From Solirubrobacteraceae bacterium (GTDB taxonomy: Bacteria > Actinomycetota > Thermoleophilia > Solirubrobacterales > Solirubrobacteraceae): 35,508 nt of DNA. A program made the translations under genes and the position numbers. Location of the stretch: positions 1 to 35,508 of the forward strand of contig JAGIBJ010000070.1 of assembly GCA_017744415.1 (NCBI GenBank), read 5' to 3'. The notes beneath the pieces are model-generated. The model was not told the origin of the DNA. It did not search any database and was given only the letters and a program-made list of their open reading frames with translations. Of this stretch, positions 23,842 to 30,902 are shown piece after piece. How positions within the stretch are numbered: the stretch's first letter is position 1; each line of letters starts with the position of its first letter.

Positions 23842-24453
23842 ATGTCCCAGTCGCTCACCTCGGTTCATCGCCGGGTGGCGGTGTTCGCCGCCGCTCTCCT
23901 CAGCGCCTCTGCTCTTGCCGCCAGTCCCGCGGCTGCAGCGCCCTCGCTGGGCCAGACGCAGCTCGCGCTCGATCCGATCCTCAAGCTCGGTGCGACCGTT
24001 GCCGGCGTGAGAATCACCCCGATCGCCCCCGCGCAGATCGGCTCCGGCGGCCTCTACTTCCCGGTCACCAAGCAGAGCGCCAGCAGCTCGTTCACCAACA
24101 CCGTGAAGCACTCCGGCGGCTTTCAGTTTGCCTACGGCAACGTGAAGATCGGGTTCCAGAACCCCACGCTCACGATCAAGGGCTCGCCCGCCAAGGGCAC
24201 GCTCTCGGCCGAGCCGATCGTCAACGGCACGGTCATCCCGTGGCAGTTCCCGATCTCCAACGTCACGGTCACGAGCGCCAGCACCAAGCGGGGGCAGCTG
24301 ACGGGTAAGACCAAGGTGACGATCGATCCCAACTTGATCGCCCTGCTCAACCAGGTGCTCGGCGTGAGCCTGATCAAGCCGGGCCAGTCCTGGGCCACCA
24401 CCGAGACGCTCCTGCCGGCGCCCACGGTGGCCGCGAGCACCACCGGCAAGTAA
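23842..24453 (+). CDS. Secreted single-module HtaA-like protein
   Basis: 203 residues. Residues 1-34 are a signal peptide (HRRVAVFAAALLSASALAAS followed by PAAAAP). The mature part follows the plan I recognise from HtaA-like exported proteins: GVRITPIAPAQ, GLYFPVTKQ, VKHSGGFQFAYGNVKIGF, then ISNVTVTSAS, LTGKTKVTIDPNLIALLNQV and GVSLIKPGQSW. The order LSN/ISN-V ... TG-x-KVTI ... L-x-Q ... GV is shared with the second half of the protein at 9229-10308. HtaA domains bind haem in corynebacteria; no ligand can be assigned here. Monocistronic: leaderless-type promoter upstream and a nested hairpin downstream. Confidence 0.75.
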   Translation: MSQSLTSVHRRVAVFAAALLSASALAASPAAAAPSLGQTQLALDPILKLGATVAGVRITPIAPAQIGSGGLYFPVTKQSASSSFTNTVKHSGGFQFAYGNVKIGFQNPTLTIKGSPAKGTLSAEPIVNGTVIPWQFPISNVTVTSASTKRGQLTGKTKVTIDPNLIALLNQVLGVSLIKPGQSWATTETLLPAPTVAASTTGK

Positions 24454-24463
24454 GTCCTCCAGC

Positions 24464-24505
24464 GGCCGCGTTCCCGTCCCCCACGGGAGCCCCCGATACG
24501 CGGCC
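24464..24505 (+). terminator. Nested hairpin after the HtaA-like gene
   Basis: Outer stem GGCCGCGT (24464-24471) with ACGCGGCC (24498-24505); inner stem TCCCGT (24472-24477) with ACGGGA (24483-24488), loop of five C. Confidence 0.65.
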
Positions 24506-24535
24506 AGGATCGGCGCGCCCCCGCGCGCCGGTCCG

Positions 24536-24541
24536 TAGCCT
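24536..24541 (+). promoter_or_regulatory. -10 box TAGCCT
   Basis: TAGCCT ends 10 nt before ATG 24552, giving a leader of about 3 nt. Confidence 0.45.
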
Positions 24542-24551
24542 TCCTCTCCTG

Positions 24552-25049
24552 ATGAGCGACGACGCATCCGACGGCCCATCGACCGCATCGCGCCACGCGC
24601 GCTTGCGTGAGGCGGGCGACCGCATCGAGGACCGTTTCGATCGGATCGACGACCGGATCGACGAGCTGGAGGACCGCGTCGAAGATCGGGTGCGCCCGCT
24701 GATCGCCGGGCTGCGCGAGCGGCGTGCGCGCCACAAGCAGCGCAACATCATCGTGCGCGTCGCCTACCTGGCCGCTGCGTTCACGGTGCTCATCGCGGGC
24801 ATCCTGATGCTGCTCCTGCCCGGGCCGGCGTTCGTCGTCATCCCGATCGGCCTCACGCTGCTGGCGCTCGAGTTCGCCTCGGCCGAGCGACTGCTGGACC
24901 GCGCCCTCGACCAGGCCGACGCGGCGAAGGCGAAGGCAGCCGAGACCACGCGCACGCAGCGGATCCTGATGGGGGTCGCTGCCGCACTGGCGGCTGCTGC
25001 TGCGCTCGCGGCGGCCCTGCTCTGGGACATCCCCTACCTGCCCGTGTAG
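24552..25049 (+). CDS. PGPGW-type membrane protein with acidic coiled-coil N-terminus
   Basis: 165 residues. Residues 15-60 are a highly charged helix with an RID/DRIDD/ELEDRVEDR heptad-like pattern, probably a coiled coil. Two closely spaced hydrophobic helices at about 73-90 and 94-112 contain AGILMLLLPGPAFVVIPIGL, the LPGP motif of the PGPGW family of small actinobacterial membrane proteins of unknown function. A third hydrophobic stretch lies near the C-terminus (about 138-157, GVAAALAAAAALAAALLWDI). Between them is a basic/Ala-rich segment. It converges with the gene at 25091-25615; only 41 nt separate their stops. Confidence 0.78.
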   Translation: MSDDASDGPSTASRHARLREAGDRIEDRFDRIDDRIDELEDRVEDRVRPLIAGLRERRARHKQRNIIVRVAYLAAAFTVLIAGILMLLLPGPAFVVIPIGLTLLALEFASAERLLDRALDQADAAKAKAAETTRTQRILMGVAAALAAAAALAAALLWDIPYLPV

Positions 25050-25090
25050 GCGGGCGCCCCGGTCCGCGGGCGAACCGGCGTGGCCCAGAT

Positions 25091-25615
25091 CTAGAGCCAG
25101 GTCTCCGGAGGCCCTGCGCTGAGGGCGGCCTCGCGCTCTGCGGCGCGGGAGTGGCCGGGGAGGCCGAGCAAGACGAGGTGATCGACGGTGTCTTGGGCGA
25201 GCTCGCGCTCGGAGAAGGCGTTGAGGTGGATCGGCTCGTCGTTCGCGAGTTCGATGCGCACGCCCCAGGAGGGATGCGCGGGGTTGCCGAGGTCTTCGAG
25301 CTCGACGGCGCGCGCCGCACTGATCGGCCACTCGCGTTCACGTGCGCGTGGATCGGGGAGCTCGCCGGAGGTGCGGACGGTGATCGTGCCGCGCTCGCCG
25401 TCGACGGTGATCGTGCGGCGCGGGCGAGCGAGCCCGACCCCGAGGATGGGCGCCACGAGGAGGATCATCAGCACCGCGAGGGCGATCTCGGCGGTGCTTG
25501 AGTCGTTGCCTGGGAAGAGCGCGCCGACGGGAGCGACGAGCAGCGCGCCGCTCAGCACCACCAGCCAGCGCCGGTGGCCCGGCGGGAGCGAGCGCCTCTC
25601 GAGGAACGGGGTCAC
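25091..25615 (-). CDS. Two-helix membrane protein with cytosolic beta domain
   Basis: 174 residues from GTG 25615. Two hydrophobic helices at about 17-34 and 43-62 are followed by PRRTITVDGERGTITVRTSG, WPISAARAVELEDLG and WGVRIELANDEPIHL. This strand order, membrane hairpin then a PH-like beta sheet, resembles bacterial PH-domain and YdbT-like membrane proteins, but no motif proves membership. The C-terminus is a helix (ERELAQDTVDHLVLLGLPG). The start has no clear -10 or Shine-Dalgarno. Copy 3 of the inverted repeat lies upstream. Confidence 0.65.
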   Translation of the reverse strand: MTPFLERRSLPPGHRRWLVVLSGALLVAPVGALFPGNDSSTAEIALAVLMILLVAPILGVGLARPRRTITVDGERGTITVRTSGELPDPRAREREWPISAARAVELEDLGNPAHPSWGVRIELANDEPIHLNAFSERELAQDTVDHLVLLGLPGHSRAAEREAALSAGPPETWL

Positions 25616-25690
25616 GCTCGCGTGATCGGCCGCGTTGCGGCTGGGCTTGAAGCCGGCGGGCGGCCGGGCGTGGGCGTCGGCGCGGGCGGC

Positions 25691-25734
25691 GAGCCGCTGA
25701 TTTCCCGGGTCAGGTTCGAGGAGATTCGCGGCTC
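25691..25734. repeat. Dispersed inverted repeat, copy 3 (right arm degenerate)
   Basis: The left arm GAGCCGCTGATTTCCC (25691-25706) is identical to copy 1. The right arm, GGAGATTCGCGGCTC (25720-25734), differs at three positions; in a + strand RNA two of these keep G-U pairs. The right arm ends within the stop codon of the small - strand gene. Another short palindrome, GCTCAGCGGCTGAGC, overlaps it at 25731-25745. Confidence 0.75.
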
Positions 25735-25951
25735 AGCGGCTGAGCATGGCCTCGGCGTGCGCCTCGACCATGCGCAGCTGCACGTCGGTCATCGGCGGGA
25801 GCGGGTCGCCGGCCTCGAGCCGACGGGCGGCCGCATCGAGCGTCAGGCCGGTGCCAGTGAGCGTGCTGCCGATGAGCGGCGGCACGTCGGTCCCGCAGAC
25901 GCCGCAGGCGCAGGGGTCTGCAGTGCCGGTCGTGTGCTGCGGGGAGGCCAT
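25733..25951 (-). CDS. Small CxCxxC protein
   Basis: 72 residues from ATG 25951. The N-terminus has DPCACGVCGTDVPP, a CxCxxC cluster that could bind a metal (zinc or iron), followed by a helical part with RRLEAGDPLPPMTDVQL and VEAHAEAMLSR. No family recognised. Third codon positions are GC-rich as in neighbours. A TAGACT box ends 7 nt before the start, which argues against the longer frame from 26008. It is divergent from the vWA-lipase gene, with 89 nt between start codons, so the two may share control. Confidence 0.6.
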   Translation of the reverse strand: MASPQHTTGTADPCACGVCGTDVPPLIGSTLTGTGLTLDAAARRLEAGDPLPPMTDVQLRMVEAHAEAMLSR

Positions 25952-25958
25952 GGCACGA

Positions 25959-25964
25959 AGTCTA
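25959..25964 (-). promoter_or_regulatory. -10 box TAGACT, predicted leaderless
   Basis: On the - strand TAGACT ends 7 nt before ATG 25951. Confidence 0.5.
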
Positions 25965-26027
25965 GGACGCAACCGTTTCTGCGCAGTTTCGGCGCGGTGC
26001 GCGCGCATGTCGTCACACCTTGCGGCG

Positions 26028-26033
26028 TAGCTT
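26028..26033 (+). promoter_or_regulatory. -10 box TAGCTT, predicted leaderless GTG start
   Basis: TAGCTT ends 7 nt before GTG 26041. The same hexamer serves the amidase and the Cys-less ArsC paralogue. Confidence 0.55.
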
Positions 26034-26040
26034 CGACGGC

Positions 26041-28032
26041 GTGTTGTCGCTCCGCCCGCTGCTCGGCGTGGCGGCGGCCGCGATCATCCTCGTGCTCCCG
26101 GGTGTACTGGTCGCTGCCGCCGTCGCCGCACCCCCTTCCCGCTCGTGTGCAGGCCCGCTCGCGTTGCTCATCGATCGCTCTGGATCGATGGCCACGCACG
26201 ATCCGCTCGGAGCGCTGCGTGTCGCGGTCGGTGATGCCCTCCAAGAGGCCCGGCCCAGCGTGGCCGGAGACGTGGTGCTGCCGTTCGCGGGAGTGCTGCG
26301 GGCGCCGCTCGACACGGGCTCGGGGTGGTCAGCGGCAGTGGGGCGAGCGATGCTCGGCGACGACGCTGGTCCGACGGATCTCGAGGCCGTGCTCGCGCGG
26401 GCCGGTGCCGAGGGGGCGGTTGGCCCGGCGGCCGGTGCCGGGCTGATCGTGGTCACCGACGGCGAAGCCCAGCTCGAGGTGGCGCCGGCGACGCTGCGGG
26501 CGGTCGTGACGGTGGGCGGAACGCTCGGCGAGCGCTCTGCGGCCGCGGCGCGCTCCGTCGGGGCTCAGGTGGTGAGCGTGAACACGGCGCGAGACGCGCC
26601 CCGCGCCGTGCGTGGGCTCTGCCGGCTGGCCGGATCGGCGCGCGTGCCCGACGTGGTGCTGCTGAGCGGGCTCGGGAGCCGCGTGCACGGCGTCCATCGC
26701 GCGAGCACGGTGGCAGGCTGCCACGGGGCCGACGCCCTGCGCACCTGGTGCGACGCACTCGTGCGCGCCGGCCGCGTGGTGTCGGTGCCGTCGGCCGCCC
26801 CGCGGCGCAGCGGCGGTGCCGTGCTGGATTCGACCGGCCGGCTCGAGCACAACGTCAGGGCGCTGCGCCGAGGGTTGCGCGGAGTGCCGGGACGCCCCGT
26901 GTTCGTCGGCCACAGCATGGGCGGACTGATCGCCCATGCCGCGCTCGGTGCGGGGGTGCCCGGCACAGCGCTCATCACCGTCGGCACGCCTCACGCAGGG
27001 TCGTTCGGCGCCGACGCCGTACAGGCCGCGCGGTTGGCTGCCGCCAGCTGCGTGGTGCTCTGCGCGCCGTTGGCGGGCGCGTTGACGATCGCAGCTGCCG
27101 GCGTGAGGGCTCGCTACGGCGATGCGCTCGACGATCTCACCTTCGCGCGCCGCGCCGTGCAGGCCCGCCTAGGCGCGCCGGGCGTGCCGTTGGCGGTGTG
27201 GGCGGGCGTGCCCAACGCCGTCCCGATCGTGTCGGCCGGGCTCCGGGCGCGGGTGCTGGGCCCGGAGTACGTTGTCCCGAACGACGGCATCGTGGGGCGC
27301 GGCAGTGCCTCCGGACGCCTCGTCGGGCTCGTGCCACAGGCGCGCGTGGACAACGGGCGTGAGCGTCACTCGAGCTCGGTCCCGCCGCACAGCGCGCCGA
27401 CGGAGCTGGCGTCGCCCGAGGTCGCGCGCTGGGTCGTGCGCGTCGCCGCGCAGCTCGGAGCCGGAGGGGCGAACGGTGCCGTTGCCGGCCGGTCGGCGTT
27501 TGGGCGGGCAACGAGGCGTGCGCCGTCGAGGCCCGTGACCGTACGGCTGCGGGCGGTGGCACCGGTGATCGGTGGCGCGCAGGCGGTGACGGTCGACGAG
27601 GAGGCCGTGCTCGTCGCGACCGCCCCGATGGGTGTCCTCTGCGACGGGCAGCCGGTGCCGGCAATCGAGGTGGGGTCGGGACTCTGGTACCTCGACCTCG
27701 GGGAGCTCGGCTGCGCGCAGATCGCGCGGCCGGCCTCGGTGGTCGGCGGCGCGGTGGTCGTCGGGGTCCAGGCGATGGAAGCCGAGCGAGACGCGCGTCT
27801 CACGGTCGCCCGAACTCGCGGCGGCTGGCGCGCAGTGGTGTGGAGCAGCGCGGGCGCGCGGCTGCGGTTGTGGCGCGGCAGCCGCCGGATTCCGGTCGTA
27901 CGGCGGGCGGGCGACGAATGGGGTCGCACGCGCTGGATGGCCAGACTGCCTCGTCGCGGCGGTGGTCGGCTACGAGCGCAGCTCCAGTTCGAGGGGCGGT
28001 CGGACCTGGTCGGAGAGGTGGTGCTGCCGTAG
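26041..28032 (+). CDS. Secreted fusion of a von Willebrand A domain and a lipase-like alpha/beta hydrolase
   Basis: 663 residues. Residues 1-32 are a signal peptide or anchor. Residues 36-200 form a vWA domain with a complete metal-ion site: DRSGS (Asp45, Ser47, Ser49), Thr112 (GPTDLE) and Asp140 (VVTDGEA). Residues 202-470 are an alpha/beta hydrolase of the lipase type: VVLLSGLGS (oxyanion strand), GHSMGG with nucleophile Ser292, ITVGTPHAGSFGAD, Asp415 in VPNDGIVGRGSASG, and His443 or His450 near ELASPEVARWV. The last 190 residues look like one or two beta domains (LRAVAPVIGGAQAVTVDE ... ARLRLWRGSRR). Role unknown; adhesion-guided ester hydrolysis outside the cell is one inference. Third codon positions and composition match neighbours, and the frame is uninterrupted, so it is not an assembly join of two genes. 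Confidence 0.85.
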   Translation: MLSLRPLLGVAAAAIILVLPGVLVAAAVAAPPSRSCAGPLALLIDRSGSMATHDPLGALRVAVGDALQEARPSVAGDVVLPFAGVLRAPLDTGSGWSAAVGRAMLGDDAGPTDLEAVLARAGAEGAVGPAAGAGLIVVTDGEAQLEVAPATLRAVVTVGGTLGERSAAAARSVGAQVVSVNTARDAPRAVRGLCRLAGSARVPDVVLLSGLGSRVHGVHRASTVAGCHGADALRTWCDALVRAGRVVSVPSAAPRRSGGAVLDSTGRLEHNVRALRRGLRGVPGRPVFVGHSMGGLIAHAALGAGVPGTALITVGTPHAGSFGADAVQAARLAAASCVVLCAPLAGALTIAAAGVRARYGDALDDLTFARRAVQARLGAPGVPLAVWAGVPNAVPIVSAGLRARVLGPEYVVPNDGIVGRGSASGRLVGLVPQARVDNGRERHSSSVPPHSAPTELASPEVARWVVRVAAQLGAGGANGAVAGRSAFGRATRRAPSRPVTVRLRAVAPVIGGAQAVTVDEEAVLVATAPMGVLCDGQPVPAIEVGSGLWYLDLGELGCAQIARPASVVGGAVVVGVQAMEAERDARLTVARTRGGWRAVVWSSAGARLRLWRGSRRIPVVRRAGDEWGRTRWMARLPRRGGGRLRAQLQFEGRSDLVGEVVLP

Positions 28033-28203
28033 TGAGGTGTTGCTCAACCTGCTCGGCGGAACGCTCACGACCATGTAGAAACAGGCGAATCGCCGTGGAT
28101 CCGGGCGATGGAGCACCAAGTCCGCTCCGTGGCGCAAGCTGGCGAAACGTCGGGGGATCTGCCAGCGTGTTGGCCTCAGGCCGTCGATTGCCGATCACTT
28201 GAT

Positions 28204-28230
28204 CAGGCGTCGTGTCCCCGTCGACGCCTG
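28204..28230 (+). other. Hairpin just before the acetyltransferase start
   Basis: CAGGCGTCG (28204-28212) pairs perfectly with CGACGCCTG (28222-28230), loop of 9 nt; the ATG begins 6 nt later at 28237. It may be the end of the upstream transcript, an operator, or a structure that affects initiation. The 204-nt gap 28033-28236 shows no gene. Confidence 0.5.
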
Positions 28231-28236
28231 GAATCG

Positions 28237-28830
28237 ATGAGCGACGAGCACGTTCCCGCAGATCCTTTCGCGCAGCAGAGCGTTGCGGTGAAGGCCGTGC
28301 GTCGCCTGTTCGGTGAGACGACGTCGATCACGGCCTGGATCCTCGCGCTGCCGTTCTGGCCGATCCGCGCCCGCGCCTTCCTGCTCACGCTCCAGGGCGG
28401 CAACGTGCACGGCTCCGCGCGGATCTTCGCCGGTACCAACGTCGTCGGCACCAAGCTCACCGTCGGGCCCGCCACCTTCATCAACGCCGGCTGCCACCTC
28501 GACGCCACCGAGGCGCTGACGATCGGCGCCGACGTCCATCTGAGCCCTCGCGTGATGGTGCTGACGGTGTCGCATGCGATCGCCGGGCCTGAACGCCGCG
28601 GCGGCGGCGTCGAACGCGCCCCGGTGACGATCGGCGACGGCGCTTGGATCGGCGCGGGCGCGATCATCTTCCCCGGCGTGCACGTCGGCCGTGGCGCCGT
28701 CGTCGGCGCCGGATCGATCGTCACGCGAGACGTCGACGCCGACCACCTCGTCGCAGGCTCGCCCGCCAAGGTCGTGCGGGCGCTGCCGGGCGCGCGCGAC
28801 ACGGGCGATCAGACACGGGGCGGCAGCTGA
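28237..28830 (+). CDS. Hexapeptide-repeat acyltransferase (LbH, maltose/galactoside O-acetyltransferase type)
   Basis: 197 residues. A helical N-terminus with a hydrophobic stretch (ITAWILALPFWPIRARAFLL) is followed by the left-handed beta helix: repeats such as LTVGPATFINAGCHLDATEAL, VTIGDGAWIGAGAIIFPGVH and VGRGAVVGAGSIV in the [LIV]-G-x4 rhythm (quoted in parts). His in LTVSHAIAG is the candidate catalytic base, and VAGSPAKVVR is the typical C-terminal loop. These enzymes transfer acetyl groups from acetyl-CoA to sugars; the substrate here is unknown, possibly a cell-surface glycan or glycolipid. The stop codon overlaps the next ATG (TGATG), so the two genes are coupled. Confidence 0.88.
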   Translation: MSDEHVPADPFAQQSVAVKAVRRLFGETTSITAWILALPFWPIRARAFLLTLQGGNVHGSARIFAGTNVVGTKLTVGPATFINAGCHLDATEALTIGADVHLSPRVMVLTVSHAIAGPERRGGGVERAPVTIGDGAWIGAGAIIFPGVHVGRGAVVGAGSIVTRDVDADHLVAGSPAKVVRALPGARDTGDQTRGGS

Positions 28831-29489
28831 TGCACCACTCCGAGCCAGGCAGCTCGCGGCGCGTGCCGCAGTCGCATGCTGCGGTGGAAGTCGGCGGCAC
28901 CGGCACCGCGGAGGGCGCGCTCGTCCCGGCTCCGCGCCGCCATCGCGCTGGCGACAGCGAGGCAGCGATCGGCAGCCCCTCGCACGGGACGCCCCTCGCC
29001 GACGCCCGCGGACCGCGCCCCGTGCCCGTCACCGTGTGGCGCCGCGTCGACGCGCCCCCGGTGGTTGCATTCGACGCCGTCGTGCCGATCGACCTGCCTA
29101 CGATCTTCCGCGGCTACGGCCCGCTCCCGGCGGTCGTCTCCGCGACCGATGCCCCGGGCGGCGAGCGCTGGGGCGTCGAGGGACAGTCGCGCACCGTGAT
29201 GCTCGCCGGCGGCGGCCGCATGGAGGAGACGGTGCTCGAGGTCCAGCAGCCCGGGCTGTTCCGCTACCGCGTCGTACCCGTCCGCGGCCCGCTGCGCCTC
29301 TTGGTGCGGCAGATCGAGGGCCAGTTCGTCTTCGCCCGCCACGAACGTGGGGGCACGGCGATCCGATGGACCTACGTCTTCCGCCCGCGCCGCGGCGCCA
29401 CCCCACTGGCCCGCGTGCTTGCGCCGCTCTGGCGCCGCTACGCCGAGCAGGCGATCGACCGCATCGCCGCAGCCGTCGACGCCCGCTGA
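28830..29489 (+). CDS. SRPBCC-like protein coupled to the acetyltransferase
   Basis: 219 residues if ATG 28830 is used, overlapping the previous stop by one base. The first 60 residues are low-complexity; the recognisable domain starts at about 62 with VPVTVWRRVDAPPVVAFDAV and continues with PAVVSATD, MLAGGGRMEETVLEV, FRYRVVPV and YVFRPRRGATPL. The strand order and the C-terminal helix (WRRYAEQAIDRIAAAVDA) fit the START/SRPBCC hydrophobic-ligand fold. No catalytic residues can be named. A later start near the domain (GTG within 29020-29040) is possible, which would make the N-terminal part an untranslated spacer. The following monooxygenase has its own promoter. Confidence 0.68.
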   Translation: MHHSEPGSSRRVPQSHAAVEVGGTGTAEGALVPAPRRHRAGDSEAAIGSPSHGTPLADARGPRPVPVTVWRRVDAPPVVAFDAVVPIDLPTIFRGYGPLPAVVSATDAPGGERWGVEGQSRTVMLAGGGRMEETVLEVQQPGLFRYRVVPVRGPLRLLVRQIEGQFVFARHERGGTAIRWTYVFRPRRGATPLARVLAPLWRRYAEQAIDRIAAAVDAR

Positions 29490-29529
29490 CGCGGCGCACC
29501 GGCCCGGTTTGGTTCGCGGTTCAGCGCAC

Positions 29530-29535
29530 TAGCGT
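29530..29535 (+). promoter_or_regulatory. -10 box TAGCGT of the LLM monooxygenase
   Basis: TAGCGT ends 12 nt before ATG 29548, giving a leader of about 5 nt. TTGGTT at 29509-29514 is a possible -35 but the spacer is only 15 nt. Confidence 0.4.
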
Positions 29536-29547
29536 GAGCCGTAGCCC

Positions 29548-30603
29548 ATGAGCCTGCGACTCTCCGTCCTCGACCAGACCCCGATCCCCGAGGGCACCAC
29601 CGGTGCCCAGGCGCTGGCCAACACGCTCGACCTCGCGCGGCATGCCGATGCACTCGGCTATCACCGCTACTGGGTCTCCGAGCACCACGGCGGGCTGTCG
29701 CTGGCGGGCCCCGCGCCCGAGTCGCTGATCCCCGCGATCGCGTCGGTCACCTCGCCGCGGCTACGGGTCGGCAGCGGCGGCGTGATGCTCCCGCACTACA
29801 GCCCGCTCAAGGTCGCCGAGCAGTTCAGCCTCCTCGCCGGGCTCTTCCCGGGACGCATCGACCTCGGCATCGGCCGCGCCTCCGGCACCGACCCGCTCAC
29901 GCAATACGCGCTCCAGCGCGACCGCACGAGCCCGCTCGCCCACGACGACTTCCCGCAGCAGCTCGACGAGCTCCTTGGCTACCTCGAAGATCGCCTCCCT
30001 GCCGACCACGCTTTCGCGCGGCTCGCCAAAGCGCTGCCCGGCCTGCCCGAGCGCCCCGAGCCGTGGCTGCTCGGCAGCTCCATGCAGTCGGCGATCTGGG
30101 CCGCCGAACTCGGCCTGCCCTACGCCTTCGCCGACTTCATCAACCCCGGCGGCGTGGCCTACGCCCAGCATTACGCGAGCAACTTCGAGCCCGGCCGCCG
30201 CCTCGAAGGCGCGCAGATGGCCGTCGCCGCGTGGATCCTCGCGGCCGATACCGATGAAGAGGCGCACCACCTCGCGCTCAGCCACCGCGTGGCGATGAAG
30301 GCGCTGCGCTCCGGCCGGCCGATCGCGTTCCCGTCACCCGAGAAGGCGGAGAAGATGCTCCGCGCCCAAGGCGACGACCCGGCCACGCCGCCGCGCGACC
30401 GCCGGATGATCCTCGGCAACCCCGAGCGGGTGCGCGACGAGGTCGAGCGGCTCGCGCGCGACTACGGCGCCGGCGAGGTGATCGTCGTGACGATCACCCA
30501 CGACCACGAGGCCCGCAAGCGCTCCTACGAGTTGGTGGCCCGGGCGTTCGGGCTCGCACCGGCCGCCTCGGACGACGCGACGCCCGCACTCGCAGGCAGC
30601 TGA
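29548..30603 (+). CDS. LLM-class flavin-dependent monooxygenase (luciferase-like, MsnO8/YhbW type)
   Basis: 351 residues. Family marks in order: LSVLDQTPIPEGTT at the N-terminus, ADALGYHRYWVSEHHGG, RVGSGGVMLPHYSPLKVAEQ, FPGRIDLGIGRASGTDP, LLGSSMQSAIWAAELGLPYA and ILGNPERVRDEVERL. These bacterial luciferase-like enzymes use reduced flavin and oxygen; the MsnO8/YhbW branch is widespread and mostly without known substrate. No flavin reductase lies nearby. Cytosolic. Its 3' end overlaps a candidate antisense frame (30525-30800) that I rate low. Confidence 0.92.
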   Translation: MSLRLSVLDQTPIPEGTTGAQALANTLDLARHADALGYHRYWVSEHHGGLSLAGPAPESLIPAIASVTSPRLRVGSGGVMLPHYSPLKVAEQFSLLAGLFPGRIDLGIGRASGTDPLTQYALQRDRTSPLAHDDFPQQLDELLGYLEDRLPADHAFARLAKALPGLPERPEPWLLGSSMQSAIWAAELGLPYAFADFINPGGVAYAQHYASNFEPGRRLEGAQMAVAAWILAADTDEEAHHLALSHRVAMKALRSGRPIAFPSPEKAEKMLRAQGDDPATPPRDRRMILGNPERVRDEVERLARDYGAGEVIVVTITHDHEARKRSYELVARAFGLAPAASDDATPALAGS

Positions 30604-30800
30604 CGATTCCAGCGCGCTGCGCGCAACGGCCCGAGCGGCCCGATCGCAGTCGCGAACGCCGACGGATCCACCGGGCCGTCGAATGCAGGATCAAGCTCGT
30701 GCAGCGGCGCGAGGCCAAGGTGATCGCTCGGAAGCGCTTCCGCCCGGCGAGCAGCCGCGCGGGCCTGCTCCGGGTGCACGAGGAGTCGCGAGACCGGCAT
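30525..30800 (-). CDS. Candidate 91-residue protein, antisense to the end of the LLM gene
   Basis: Frame from ATG 30800 to TAG 30525. The protein begins MPVSRLLVHPEQARAAARRA and continues with SDHLGLAPLHELDPAFDGPV and GPLGPLRAARWNRQLPA. The part outside the LLM gene (30604-30800) has amino-acid composition and GC-rich third positions like a real protein, and otherwise this 299-nt gap would be empty. Against it: 79 nt of antisense overlap with the LLM gene, no Shine-Dalgarno and no TANNNT box. No family recognised. Confidence 0.3.
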   Translation of the reverse strand: MPVSRLLVHPEQARAAARRAEALPSDHLGLAPLHELDPAFDGPVDPSAFATAIGPLGPLRAARWNRQLPASAGVASSEAAGASPNARATNS

Positions 30801-30865
30801 GTGACCAGTTGACCACGCCCACCGGCGGAGACCCCTCCTGTGGCGGAGGCGTCTCGATTGGGGAC

Positions 30866-30894
30866 TTGCAGGATCCCGTTGCCGCAGGCAGGCT
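30866..30894 (+). promoter_or_regulatory. pfkA: Promoter of pfkA
   Basis: TTGCAG (30866-30871), a 17-nt spacer and CAGGCT (30889-30894), which ends 8 nt before ATG 30903. The first base of the -10 differs from TANNNT. A purine-rich GAAGGGGA directly before the ATG may also help initiation. Confidence 0.5.
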
Positions 30895-30902
30895 GAAGGG
30901 GA

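Noticed and set aside
29033..29045. Split of the SRPBCC-like gene into a separate spacer and a shorter gene
   Set aside because: A later GTG start is possible, but the TGATG overlap with the acetyltransferase supports the longer frame, so it is kept with a note.
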